64,000 nt of DNA, taken from Chloranthus sessilifolius. Taxonomy: Eukaryota > Streptophyta > Magnoliopsida > Chloranthales > Chloranthaceae. The stretch's first letter is position 1. Each line of letters opens with the position of its first letter. The position numbers were made by a program, and so were the translations under genes. A model generated the notes under the pieces. It ran no database searches, was not told where the DNA came from, and was given only the letters and a program-made list of their open reading frames with translations. The stretch is taken from NCBI GenBank assembly GCA_021018995.1, contig CM037598.1:50855185-50919184 (forward strand), given 5' to 3'. Below, one piece after another: positions 34,105 to 45,319 of this stretch.

Positions 34105-34613
34105 GTGGCTCTGTTTGTGCATCCTTGTTATTTAGGTGTTTTTGGTTTATTGCATTTTGGAATTCAGTATAATGAAACTTCATTGACTGAAACTGCCTAT
34201 CATGGGTCCACAAGTTGGGTAGAATCTCCATGAAATTTTTATTTCCCAGAGCTCTATAAATAGCCCTATAACCATCAGTTCACCTTTGCAGAAGACGAGG
34301 CTTTTATAGAAGGCCTTGATCAAGTCTAGTATTGCTGAAATGAGGAGTTCCCTTCTTTCTTTTTCACCATTTCACCACTTCAGTATGGAATTGTGCATCC
34401 CTAACTTTATGATTCTGCAGGTATATTGTGATACCTAATTATAGCTTCATACAACCGCTATAAAAGATCCTTCTTGTGATCAACTGGTGCACTTGGCGAA
34501 CGTTGGGGCAACACTTGCCGTGTGCCAGCATGCTGTTTATGATTGTCAAGTTGCTTGGCATTTTGCAGAGGTTACAATAAAAAAAAAATCATTAACCCTC
34601 TTCAATGTTGGCT
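34105..34613. other. No feature recognised
   Basis: Plain AT-rich sequence within the CACTA. A short A run lies at 34579-34587. Confidence 0.4.
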
Positions 34614-34790
34614 AATATATCCTACTAGCAAGAACGTTACATAAATAATACTAAATCTAATATCCTACTAGCAAGAATGTTACATAAATAATACTAAATC
34701 CGATATCCTACTAGCAAGAACATTACATAAATAATAGACTAAATCTAATATGCTCTAAGCAAGAACATTACATAAATAATAGAATAAATC
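34614..34790. repeat. Tandem repeat, four copies of about 45 bases
   Basis: Units share CTAGCAAGAACNTTACATAAATAATA followed by CTAAATCTAATAT; the last copy is the outer part of the hairpin element that follows. Confidence 0.85.
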
Positions 34791-35122
34791 TGGACAGAGG
34801 ATCCTCATTGGAACAATTACAAATGTTTATCAGAGCAAGATAACCAAACAAATTCTTTAAAGAAGTTAAACTTCAAAAGTCTTCATATAGTTCACCATCT
34901 GAGAACCACATGGAAAAAAGGAAAATAAAAAGAAAGAAGATTAAATTTTAATTTTCCTTTTTGCCATGTGGTTCTCAGATAGCGGAATATTTGGAGGCTT
35001 GAAGTTTATCTGCTCTATGGAATTTGTTTGATTATCACACTGTTATAAATTAGTAATTGTTCCTATGTTGATCATACATCCAGATTTAATCTATTACTTA
35101 CATAATGTTCTTGCTAGTTGCC
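34754..35122. mobile_element. Foldback (hairpin) element
   Basis: Two arms of about 170 bases are inverted copies of each other: GCAAGAACATTACATAAATA on the left and its reverse near 35095-35115 on the right; CATCTGAGAACCACATGG on the left matches CCATGTGGTTCTCAGATAG on the right. A loop of about 30 AT-rich bases separates them. Arm identity looks near 80 percent by eye. This is a MITE-like foldback able to make a long hairpin RNA. Confidence 0.78.
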
Positions 35123-35270
35123 TGTTCAATCTCTTTTTCTTAATGCACTAGTTTAGGTTGTTTGAATTAGAGAGGTCTCAGATCTTAATTGTTGCTTGCA
35201 GTGTTGGAAATTCCAGTTTATAGGTGATACAACTATTCTTTTGATATTTCTGATCTATATTACTTAAGTC

Positions 35271-35642
35271 GCAATTCACTTGATTCATTTTCGAGTTCGC
35301 AATTCGCTAATCTCATGCGAACCCGATTCGCCAATGGTAGGATGATCTGTTATTTATATTTAATGTTTTTTATAAGCTAACAATAAGATGGAATATATTA
35401 AATAATATTAACTTTTTAAAACAAAACAGTTGTAAGCGTAGTTGGTTTCCGAAGTGATTGCTTTGGTTGTTGGTTGTATATGTTGTGTGTTCGATTCTCC
35501 CCACCTGCATTTCCTATTTAAAGCATTTTTACAACTAAATACCCTAGTTCGCCCATTCGGGTCGAATTTGACCAAATCAAACTACAAATTGGGTTGCTCC
35601 AACCCAATTTGCAATTCACTTAGTGGAGTGGCGAATTAAGTA
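35271..35642. mobile_element. MITE with TACTTAA(G/T)TCGC termini
   Basis: Imperfect terminal inverted repeats TACTTAAGTCGC and (reversed) TACTTAATTCGC bound 372 bases. Inside, GTGTTCGATTCTCC (about 35488-35501) resembles a pol III B box. No coding capacity and no clear target duplicate. Confidence 0.55.
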
Positions 35643-36177
35643 ACATTGTTTCTGATTACTTCCCTAAATGTTAAATTTGTGTTTTAAATTTGTGTTCTAA
35701 AGTTCTTCACAATAGCTTTCTACTATTTCCCATGTGTTAGGAATTTGTAGGCAAATGAACTTGAATCTAAATACTTTCGTGGTACATATATATCATGACT
35801 TGTAAAAAACCTTAATGCAGGTATGCATGACTGGTCAGTTGATGCAGAAAAGCGATGTGTATAGCTACGGTGTCATTCTTTTGGAGCTTTTGACTGGCAG
35901 GAAACCGGTGGATCATACAATGCCCCGAGGACAGCAGAGTCTTGTTACTTGGGTAAGCTTTTATTGATATTGCTACTTATTTATCTTTGATTATTGAGAT
36001 GGATAAGATTTTTTAGTAGCAAATGCTTATCTAAGATTTGTTTTGTAGGCCACTCCAAGGCTTAGTGAAGATAAAGTAAAACAATGTATAGATCCAAAGT
36101 TAACGGGAGAATATCCTCCAAAAGGCATTGCTAAGGTCTCTCTCTCTATCTACACACACATGAATACATCAATTGTA

Positions 36178-36375
36178 CGTGGGGTTGCTTTTTATAACGG
36201 GGTATCCAGCCTCTTAAAGCACCCGACTAAGTCCACGGATACGTGCAACACCCGCACATCACACGTACCAGTCAATAGGGATAAATCCCTTGAGTGGCGA
36301 ACAAGGGGTGGGATTCAAACTCAGAATCTCCGCTTCTTGAGCTATGGCCCTGGCCACTGTGCCAACACCCCATTG
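36178..36375 (-). mobile_element. tRNA-derived SINE in the kinase intron
   Basis: Minus strand reads GTGTTGGCACAGTGGCCAGG (A-box-like) followed by GAGTTTGAATCCC (B box, 36311-36323 reversed), and ends in a T/A-rich tail. Layout resembles plant Au-type SINEs. The flanking intron has a CTCTCTCT and ACACAC tract. Confidence 0.65.
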
Positions 36376-37207
36376 GTTTGTAAGTGGGGATGTTTGAAAA
36401 CCCAATTACGGATATGCATTGTGGAAGCTTTCTAAATTGGAAAATTGGAATTTGAAAATGAGATAATTGGTCTACATAGATCATACATATGTTGGGATGG
36501 TTGAAAATGAAAACAGGTAGTGCACATTTTTTTTCTTTTCAAACATGATAGGTGCAAATAAATGCTGTATAGAAAGAATTCCATCAAGCACCGAAACATT
36601 ATATTTTGGAGTAGACTCCGTTTTCTCAAGATGGAGCCTAGCTGCAAAAGGTATGATTTATTGGGTAATGGACCTGCTTTCTTCCAACGGGGAAATTGTC
36701 GCTAAACTGCAGTACGGTTTTTTGGTGCTTTGTGAAATATTTCCTCATTGTTGTGTCTATTTATGGGTTATCTGATCTGAGTTCTCACTCAGTCATCGGA
36801 ATCCCTAATGTTAAATATTTATGTCAACATTGGTATCCACTTATATATGTTCAGCACATAGTTAATGTTACGAAAACGTGAGGGATTTCTTTTTTCTTAT
36901 GGCTTTTTTTTCAAACGCCAAAATCAATAAGCCATTGTGTACTAAATACACTTAATTCAACTCTATCAATGCTTTGACTCATTTTCTGAAAACCTAAAAA
37001 AGAGTTCGATCAGATGCTACTACAACAAATTCAAACTCGAAAAATTCTATGAAACTGCCTGACTTTTCGAGCCTACATGGATGGGTCCCACTGAGACTGA
37101 GTCTCAGTTTCAAAATTTTGAATTTAGAGTGAGTATTTTCCGGTGCTCACCCATATCAGGTATACTTCGCTCAGTTTGCAAACTTGGTGCAATATTTGTT
37201 CTCTCAG
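36376..37207 (+). other. Kinase intron remainder
   Basis: No further exon or element recognised. It ends in a TCTCTCAG acceptor at 37207. Confidence 0.5.
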
Positions 37208-37376
37208 CTGGCTGCTGTTGCAGCATTATGTGTGCAGTATGAATCCGAATTCCACCCAAACCTGAGCGTTGTTGTCAAGGCACTCCTACCTCTTCTCACG
37301 CAGAAGCCCCCTGCTCTAGCTCCTGATCCCAAGAGTTAAAAATATACATCAACGGCGGATTTTTTCTGTTACTTTT

Positions 37377-39253
37377 TGTTGTCGCTCCAAGTGTGCCATA
37401 ATTGTGTGCATTATGAATCAAAAATTAAAGAATTAAGGAATGCTAAATTATATGGATGTTAACTTATGAAAGGGATATCAGCACATTGGGGCTAACACTG
37501 GCCTGCAAGATCAGGGCCAGTTGTAGCAAGTTTTAAAAGTAAGTATTTCAAGATCGTCCACAGAGAAGTTTGTCTAAAATGAGAGATAAACCTCCAGATC
37601 TGTGCTACCAGATCTGGCTCCTTAATTATCTAAATAAAGAATAGATTAGTGTTGGGTTTTGTCACGTTTAACTAAAAGCAAATAAAGAAAAGAACTAACT
37701 ACGTGATCCAGATCCGAGTTGTGGAGGTGTTTAAAATAAGACAAATGCAGAAATAATAGCTTCATGTACTTTAGCCTCTGAATTTTAATGGAGAATCAGG
37801 AGTTCCACAGAGCAGATTCAATCTTCATCTGCTACCAAAGACAGATGTAAGAGAAATAAATCCAATTAAGGAATAGGTTTAGACTTATGTGATTTGTCAT
37901 CATCATCAGTGGCCTATTCTTTATTTGAACATGAACATCATTGTAATCGCTTGAATTAGGTTACCAACGCTAATTCGCATACAGGATGATGAATGAAGGG
38001 AAGTTTGATGTGGATGAGTGAATCTAAAGAAGTCTAATGCACTAAGGTGATCTTTCAGAACCCTCGACATGTCTCCAATGGAGAAGACACAAGTTACAAA
38101 GAACCTTTTAAAATCCAACGTTACAATTATAGAGCACGGCTTTAGAGAGCCCTCGACTTATACGAGCTTCTCGAGAGCCCTCAGATTCTGATCTTGAATC
38201 CAAACTTGAAGTACAAATCACTGCAATGGCTCTCAAAGGTAAAATACAAGAAGGGATTACAGGGGAATCGGATGAGCTCGACGAATGGGGAAACAGAGAT
38301 GAAAACTCTAAAACTGGATGCCTCAATTGGGCAAATGTCTTCTCAATTTATAGCTTTCCTCTATCCCGCACAAGGTGAATTGACCAATCGAAGTGCTCGA
38401 TCCGGATTGCCCAATGGTCATTGAGCACGGGGATCCAGATCTGTTCTCGGCCAATGAAAATGCTCGATCCGTTCACCAATCAGCGTTAGAAGCATCAATT
38501 CATTATGGGAATTCAAAAGTTTGCTCGAGCTTCTAGAAGCTCCCGCCAAGTGATTTCATCTTTGGGTTTTCACGTGGGGCGGAATATGCCCTTGGTTTGT
38601 GCTTGGAATCTTTCGGAATGTCTCTGGGCTTTTAATTACATTGGGGCGCATGTAGAGTTTACTGAAATACCCTTCAAAGTGGTCTAAATCGATGCCATTT
38701 CGCAGAGTTTAAGGGTCTTTTCGCAAAGTAGTTTGGCTCGAAGTTCTTTTCGCAAAGCATTTTGGTTTCGTAAGTTCTTTTCGCAAAGCATCTTGGCTTG
38801 AAGTTCTTTTAAAGGACTTTGGCTTCGAAGTTCTTTCGCAAGGACTTTGGCTTGAAGTTCTTTTCGCAAGGACTTCTCTTCTTTCGCAGAGGTAAATCTT
38901 CTATTCGAGGAGTGGTTTCTTCTTTTCGCAAAGATCAAGGTGGTTTGCGAATAGTAAAAGTTGGTTGCGAATTGGACACTAGGCTCCCAGTCTTCTTTGC
39001 GAATGGCACTCTCGCTTTTTTCAGGTCTTGGTCTGCTCTTTTAGACCCTTTTTAGCCATTCCGAGGTTGTTTCTTCAATCCATCTTTCACTTGACATGAG
39101 TTGTCGACTTTTTGATCATTTTAGGATGCTTTTCGGACTTGGACTGTCTAATTGGTTAGTCAAAATGCACACTAAAGCACTTATTTAGTCTTCTCAAGGG
39201 TGTTTCAAAGCTCATGTTTAGGGGTAAAAAATGATATTTTTCACTACTTAACA
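37377..39253 (-). repeat. LARD 3' LTR
   Basis: 1877 bases, TGTTGTCGC to CTTAACA. A TATA box CTATAAAT (minus) lies at 38346-38353 and a field of CTTTTCGCAAAG-type repeats at 38735-38880. The right edge abuts the polypurine tract (minus TAGGTTTGGGGGTG, about 39254-39267). Confidence 0.88.
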
Positions 39254-40955
39254 CACCCCCAAACCTAAGCTTTGCTAGTCCCTGAGCAAAGAAATATAAA
39301 AGCAAAATAAAGAGCCACTTTTGTAGGAAGCACAGGTGCATTTAGCATATGCAACAAGCCTTTTAAACCCCTAGGGGATCCCTAGAGGAGGAGTGAAGTC
39401 TCCGAGGGTTTTCAAGAAGGTACCCACAAACTTCTCCATGAAACAGTTAACATCGATTGCAATATTATCAAATGAGCAATCAAGGAGCAGTTAGTTACTC
39501 TTGAATCAATGATGAAATGTAAAATTTGATTATTGTTTGCACAGAATTTAAACATTTATAAACCTCATGAATGTTTCAATATTTCCAACTGTGAACAGTC
39601 ATAGAAAATCATACAAATGTGCCAAAGAAGAAGCTCATCCTATGGATAAAAATTAGGTTATAAGTCATACTTAAGGTGCTCAAGTTCCAACCCAAATACT
39701 CACGTATACTCTCATGTTGTTTTTGTTGAGGGTTCATTTTCACTCTAGCTCAAGAGCGCTTACATCTCCCAAATGGATCTGTAAGCATGAGCATAGGCAT
39801 GATTCTTAGGCAATGGCATCATTGACATCTCTCACCATAGATTGGGTCCTTCTTATCTCCACATGACGACTCACTCAACTTTGGATCACAAGGGCTTTTA
39901 ATCTAGGTTTGTTTGTATGGCTTATGGATTGAAGTTTCAAGGAAAGGCGCTTTGAACGAGGTTTGAATTTGAGAACTCGGGAAGTGCAGGAGATGGTTCA
40001 TGACTCCACTTTTTGAGTTTAGCTTCTTTCTTCTTCTTTTCGAGATTCTCACATTCACGGTGATCAGTTCTTTCTTTGATCTTGCATTTTCAACATAAGG
40101 TCCTTTTTTGCCTTTTGCTTGTAACTTTTTCACATTGTTTGTCTCTTCTTTTCTCGGTCACCATATTGCCCTGCTTTTGAGGTATTTTCTCTTCATTTTC
40201 TTGATGTTGCCCGAAATGGTCCATCTTCAGTTCTTTCTCCTTTACCTCTGAATTCTCGAGTGAGGGAAAGGCTGAATTGGTTCCATAGGTTCAGTGCACG
40301 TACTTTTGAGTATTTTTGATGAAGAATTGTAGGATTTACTCAAATGGGGTACAAACAGGGCAGAGATTTTTCTTGGTTGGTTCTCATAGGTTCAAGTCTG
40401 TCAAAGAAGGCCTTGATCTTTTCCTCGGCCATGAGTGTCAAGCATTTGTTACTTGTTTTAATTTGGAGTTTCCTAACTTCTAGTGGATCTAATGCCTCGG
40501 CCAATCCTTTGAATCGGAAAAATTGCCTCAGTCACTCTTCAAGATGGAAAATATATGGGCTCAATTCTCACCGGTTATGGTTTTTCCTTGAGCTTTTAAG
40601 TATATCTTTACCTTTTTCTCTTCCTTTTGACTTACTACGTCGATACCAGATGTTTTATGGTGTAATCATCATGGAAATGTAGAATATCGCAAGGTTTAGA
40701 ATGTCTAAATTTGGCGGAATTTTAAATTTTCTAGTTGTCATGATTCTTAAGTAAATTAATACATTTCCTAATTACTTAGGTGATTCTGCCCTTTATGTTA
40801 ACTATTCCTAGGCAGGACTTGTCTGCCACACCCCCAAACCTATGAGGAGCAGTGTCCTCACTGGTTCAAAGGTGGTGGACAATTATTAGGGGAAGACAGG
40901 AGAAAAAATAATAGCATGGAGAATTGCAGAAAGCAAATTGCATGAACCAGAAATT

Positions 40956-41492
40956 TTACAGAAAATAAAAGGAAAAGAGGGGGGAAAGGGATGGGGCTAG
41001 TATGGGGGTGGCTACCTCCTCTGGGCTGGGAATGGGCAAGTCTGCCAGGAGTAAGGCAAGGTTGGGTGAGAGGGGTGGGGTTTGAATAATAGGGGTGGTG
41101 GGTGTGGAGGGGGTATCTGGAATGGCAATGATAGATGGAGGGCTATCTAGGATAGGGGAGGGGGTGGGGGTGTAAGGGACCAGTTCAATGGCGCGAGGTG
41201 CAGCAGAAGAGCCATGACCTCGGGGAGGAAGGGCAGGGGCTGGCTGAGGCTCAGCGGAAGTTTGAAGCTCCTCTTCTACTGCAGCTTCTGTAAATGGTTC
41301 TCGTTCAATTCCAGCAGAAAGAGCAGGCTCGTTCACCGCAAAGAAGATGTTCTTCAATGGGCTCAATACACAGTGAATCAAAGAAGAAGAAGTTGTGCAA
41401 AGTGCAGCTAGGGCTCCAGCTTCCCTCATTCCCCTAAACTGGGCCTGGCAGAGGGTGGCAGATCTAGGGAGGGGGATGGAGTGGTAGGGCAC
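40956..41492 (-). other. Pro/Ser-rich open frame in LARD (178 codons)
   Basis: A minus-strand frame, half of it rich in Pro, Ser, Thr and Ala (for example PYTPTPSPILDSPPS). No known domain, no transmembrane segment and no nucleic-acid-binding motif. It could be a relic of a gene carried by the family or a composition effect. It is the longest frame in the LARD. Confidence 0.35.
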
Positions 41493-42902
41493 TAAGGGGG
41501 GCCCAGCTGGGGGGTGGGGGTTAAGAGAGGGTCAGTAGGATAAAAGAAGAAAGAAAAACTAAGAACAGAAAAAATCTAAACTATATGCAGCAGAAAATAA
41601 AAATGTAAAATTGAATATATGAGCAAGGAAATGAAAAACATGATATACAAATGCAAGAAAAATCAACAAAACAACGCTAGAATCGCTAAAAAAAATAAAA
41701 TCTAAAAATAGCGGTGATTGCTATGCAAATGGAAGGAAACTAATGCTAATAATAGAGAAACAAGAAAACAAGGTAAGGGATTGCATACAAAGTTTTAAAA
41801 AAAATAAAAAAGTGTTGATACAAAAACAGAATTTGTGAATGCAAAATAGGAAAACAAAGTTAGAAACTAACTATACTCACAGAAAAATGACGAAAATTAG
41901 TAAAACTAGGACACATTAACCTAAGAAAGAAAAAAAATCGATCTAAAAGCAATTTGAAACTAAAATTTCTAAAACGAAATCTAATGCCAAATGATTCATA
42001 AGATTCATAAGATTCATAAGATTGACCCTTTGTTGATGAAGCATGGGAGCACTTATTAAAAAGAGTTCATACACAAATGAGACCCATTTATGATGAAGAA
42101 ATCAAGGAAAATAAAATAAGTGGGTCCATTGAATATTCAAAACACTATGATTCACTACTCATTATCCTACATGATTCCTTAAAAAAAATGATCTCAAAGA
42201 GGTCCGATGGGAAAAGTGGATGCAAATGGAGAAAAAATTTATACGAAAGATATATATATATTTTTTATTTTTATAATTTTCTATTTTTTTATTTTTTTAC
42301 TTGTTTTGGATCACCAGCTCAACAAGAGCCCTTATTTACTATCTGAAAATAATGAGAAACAACTAAGAGATTTTCTATTTGTGTTTTCATTTTCTTTTAT
42401 TTTGTATTTGGTTTTGTAAAAAATCAAGATGCCTAAAAGATGCTAGAAATTATAATCGTAACAAACAATAAACACAATGTAATCTGGTTCTCAAGAATTT
42501 AAAAATAGAAAATGAATGCCAAGGAGAAGGATGCAAACTCAAGCAGATCTGCTCCACTTTGGTCCAGATGCTCCTTGTTGACTTGCTCCAGATCTCGCAA
42601 ACATTCAAAACTGCTATGAGCACTTATTCAAGTATTGATAAAAATAAAAGAAAAACTCAAAGCACGCTTGCCCAAATTTGATAAAAGACAAAAGAGTGGC
42701 AGATTTATTCAAATAACTAGAAGGCAAAGAATAAAACTCGAAAAATAATAAAAAAAAAAAAAAAATTTCGTCAAAGAAACAAAGTTTTCTATACAAAATC
42801 TCAGAGACATTTAATCAAGCACTTGGAATGCAAAGTGCAGGTTTAAAGCAAAAATTAAAAATAAATGAAAATAAACATAGGTCTATCTATTTTAGAACAA
42901 AC

Positions 42903-42921
42903 TTCCCCGGCAACGGCGCCA
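42903..42921 (-). other. LARD primer binding site, tRNA-Asp type
   Basis: Minus strand TGGCGCCGTTGCCGGGGAA, identical to 5461-5479, six bases from the LTR. The retained site is needed for cDNA synthesis in trans. Confidence 0.88.
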
Positions 42922-42927
42922 AAAACT

Positions 42928-44813
42928 TGTTGTCGCTCCAAGTGTGCCATAATTGTGTGCATTATGAATCAAAAATTAAAGAATTAAAGAATGCTAAATT
43001 ATATGGATGTTAACTTATGAAAGGGATATCAAGACATTAGCTAACACCGGCCCGCAAGATCGAGGCCGCAGGTAGCAAGTTTTAAAAGTAAGTATTTCAA
43101 GATCGTCCACAGAGAAGTTTGTCTAAAATGAGAGATAAACCTCCAGATCTGTGCTACCAGATCTGGCTCCTTAATTATCTAAATAAAGAATAGATTAGTG
43201 TTGGGTTTTGTCACGTTTAACTAAAAGCAAATAAAGAAAAGAACTAACTACGTGATCCAGATCCGAGTTGTGGAGGTGTTTAAAATAAGACAAATGCAGA
43301 AATAATAGCTTCATGTATTTTAGCCTTTGAATTTTAATGGAGAATCTGTAGTTCAACAGAGCAGATTCAATCTTCATCCGCTACCAAAGACAGATGTAAG
43401 AGAAATAAATCGAATTAAGGAATAGGTTTAGACTTATGGTCGTGATTTGTCACGCATCATCGCCTAGTAGCCTATTCTTTATTTAACATGAACATCATCA
43501 GTAAATGCCGCTTGAATTAGGTTACCAACGCTAATTCGCATGGGATGATGAATTAAGGGAAGTTGGATGCGGATGAGTGAATCTAAAGAAGTCTAATGCA
43601 CTACGGTGAACATTCAGAACCCTCGTCATGATTCCAATGGAGATCACACAAATTACACCAACCTTTTAAAATCCAACGTTACAATTACAGAGCACGGCTT
43701 AGAGAGCCCTCGGACTTACAAATCGAGCTTCTCAGAGCCCTCGATTTACGCCTTGAATCCGAACTTGAAGTACAAATCACTCAATGGCTAAGGTAAAATA
43801 CAAGAAGGGATTACAGGGAATCGATGAGCTTTCGACCGGAATGGGGAAACAGAGATGAAAACTCTAAAATGTGGATGCCACAATTGGGCAAATGTCTTCT
43901 CAATTTATAGCTTTCCTCTATCCTCGCACAAGGCTGAATTGACCAATCGAAGTGCTCAGATCTGGATTGCCCAATGGCTATTGAGCACGGGGATCCAGAC
44001 CGTTTCGCCAATGAAAATGCTCGATCCGTTCACCTAATCAGCGTTAGAAGCATCAATTTCGTTATGGGAATTCAAAAGTTTGTTTGAGCTTCTAAGTTCC
44101 CGCCAAGTGATTTCATCTTTGGGTTTTCACGCATGGAATATGCCTTTGGTTTGTGCTTGGAATCTTCCTAATGTCTCGGCTTTTAATTACATTGGGCGTC
44201 AAGAGTTTATCGAAATGCCCTTCAAAGTGGTCAGTAAATCCCAAGATGCCATTTCGCAGAGTTTAAGGGTCTTTTTCAAAGTAGTTTGGCTCCGAAGTTC
44301 TTTTCAAAGCATTTTGGCTTCGAAGTTCTTTTCGCAAGCATCTTGGCTTCGTAAGTTCTTTTTTTCGCAAAGGACTTTGGCTTCGTAAGTTCTTTTCGCA
44401 GAAGGACTTTGGCTTCAGTTCTTTTCGCAGGACTTCTCTTCTTTTCGCAGAGGTAAATCTTCTATTCGAGGAGTGTTTTCTTCTTTTCGCAAAGTTCAAG
44501 GTTCTTTGCTAATAGTAAAAGTTCTTCTTGAATTGGACTCTAGGCTCCCATTCTTCTTTGCGAATGGCTCTCTCTTTTTCGTGTCTTTGTCCGCTTTTTA
44601 GACCCTTTTTAGCCATTCGAGGTTGTTTCTTCAATCCATCTTTCAAACTTGACATGAGTTGTCGACTTTTGATCATTTTAGGATGCTTTTCGGACTTGGA
44701 CCTGTCTAATTGGTTAGCTGTAAAATGCACACTAAAGCACTTATTTAGTCTTCTCAAGGGTCTTTCAAAGCTCATGTTTAGGGGTAAAAAATGGTATTTT
44801 TCACTACTTAACA
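42928..44813 (-). repeat. LARD 5' LTR
   Basis: 1886 bases with the same ends as the 3' LTR. TATA box (minus CTATAAAT) at 43903-43910; repeat field at 44280-44430. Confidence 0.88.
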
Positions 44814-44818
44814 CTTTT

Positions 44819-45319
44819 CTCATGTCAGATTTCGATTTGTGCAGGTTTTGGGTTTGGTTTTATTGCTTAGAGAATTGATGTGGGATTTAATAGGGCTCTT
44901 CATTTTAATTCTTCTTCTCTCTAATTGTCTTTACATTTGGTTTTGGCCCCGGTGCCGGAATGACAATGCAACTACGTGATGTTGGCGTCCACAAAGCCAT
45001 GTATCATACAGAGTGGATATGAACTGAAATTGTCTTTGTATAGAAATTTGTTGTTTCCTTCCATGTTTTTTTTTTTTTTTGAAATCTTTTTTTTTATATA
45101 TATTTGATCATTAATAATGGTTTTGAGTTTGTCACTAGTTTTCTAATTTATCAGGTTGTATGTATTCTGACCTACACTTTGAACATGTGAGTATGTAAAT
45201 GCAGGCTATGAATTTTCATAAAAAAAAATAAAAATGCAGGTTATAAATTGTACTTCTAGGCAATATGGTTCTTGTCTTCTTGGAGTAAAAAAAATTAAAT
45301 AGTATTAAAAAAACAATTA
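44819..45319 (+). other. Continuation of kinase 3' UTR and CACTA interior
   Basis: Sequence resumes after the LARD target duplicate with T-rich, UTR-like character. A T run is at 45066-45080. No open frame or repeat end. Confidence 0.5.

Larger units (their letters stand above)
35821..37339 (+). pseudogene. PTI1: Captured C-terminal exons of a PTI1-like protein kinase
   Basis: PTI1-like kinases are receptor-like cytoplasmic Ser/Thr kinases in immunity and stress signalling. Three last exons are present with good splice sites: 35821-35952 ([20 protein letters not shown], then [13 protein letters not shown]), 36049-36135 ([20 protein letters not shown], then EYPPKGIAK) and 37208-37339 ([20 protein letters not shown], then [10 protein letters not shown] and a tail ending PDPKS, stop TAA at 37337-37339). 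Together they cover kinase subdomains IX-XI and the C-terminus. No stop or shift interrupts the exons and splice phases agree. The catalytic loop, DFG and ATP-binding lobe are missing, so kinase activity is excluded. The second intron is enlarged by a SINE. A LARD is inserted 37 bases past the stop, and 3' UTR-like sequence resumes at 44819. Confidence 0.88.
39254..42927 (-). other. LARD interior, non-coding
   Basis: No retrotransposon gene is visible. Begins (left) with the block CACCCCCAAACCTAAGCTTT, shared almost exactly with 62313-62350. A second polypurine-like block, CACACCCCCAAACCTATGAG, lies at 40829-40848. The right third is A-rich on the plus strand, with an A run at 42750-42765 and a TTCATAAGA triplicate at 41993-42022. 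Confidence 0.75.
37377..44813 (-). mobile_element. LARD: large non-autonomous LTR element of the Athila family
   Basis: Two LTRs (37377-39253 and 42928-44813), a tRNA-Asp primer site at the right LTR, a polypurine tract at the left LTR, and the duplicate CTTTT on both sides (37372-37376 and 44814-44818). The 3.7 kb interior shows no gag, protease, RT or integrase. Structurally it looks whole, which fits a large retrotransposon derivative (LARD) mobilised in trans by an Athila relative such as the one at 1-7617. LTR divergence is visible but mild; it is younger than the CACTA and the captured kinase that it lies in. Confidence 0.88.

Noticed and set aside
36160-36435. Open frame in the kinase intron
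   Set aside because: It coincides with a SINE in the opposite orientation and has no protein similarity.
40344-40682. 112-codon plus-strand frame in the LARD
   Set aside because: Antisense to the element, no domain, hydrophobic composition from T-rich sequence.
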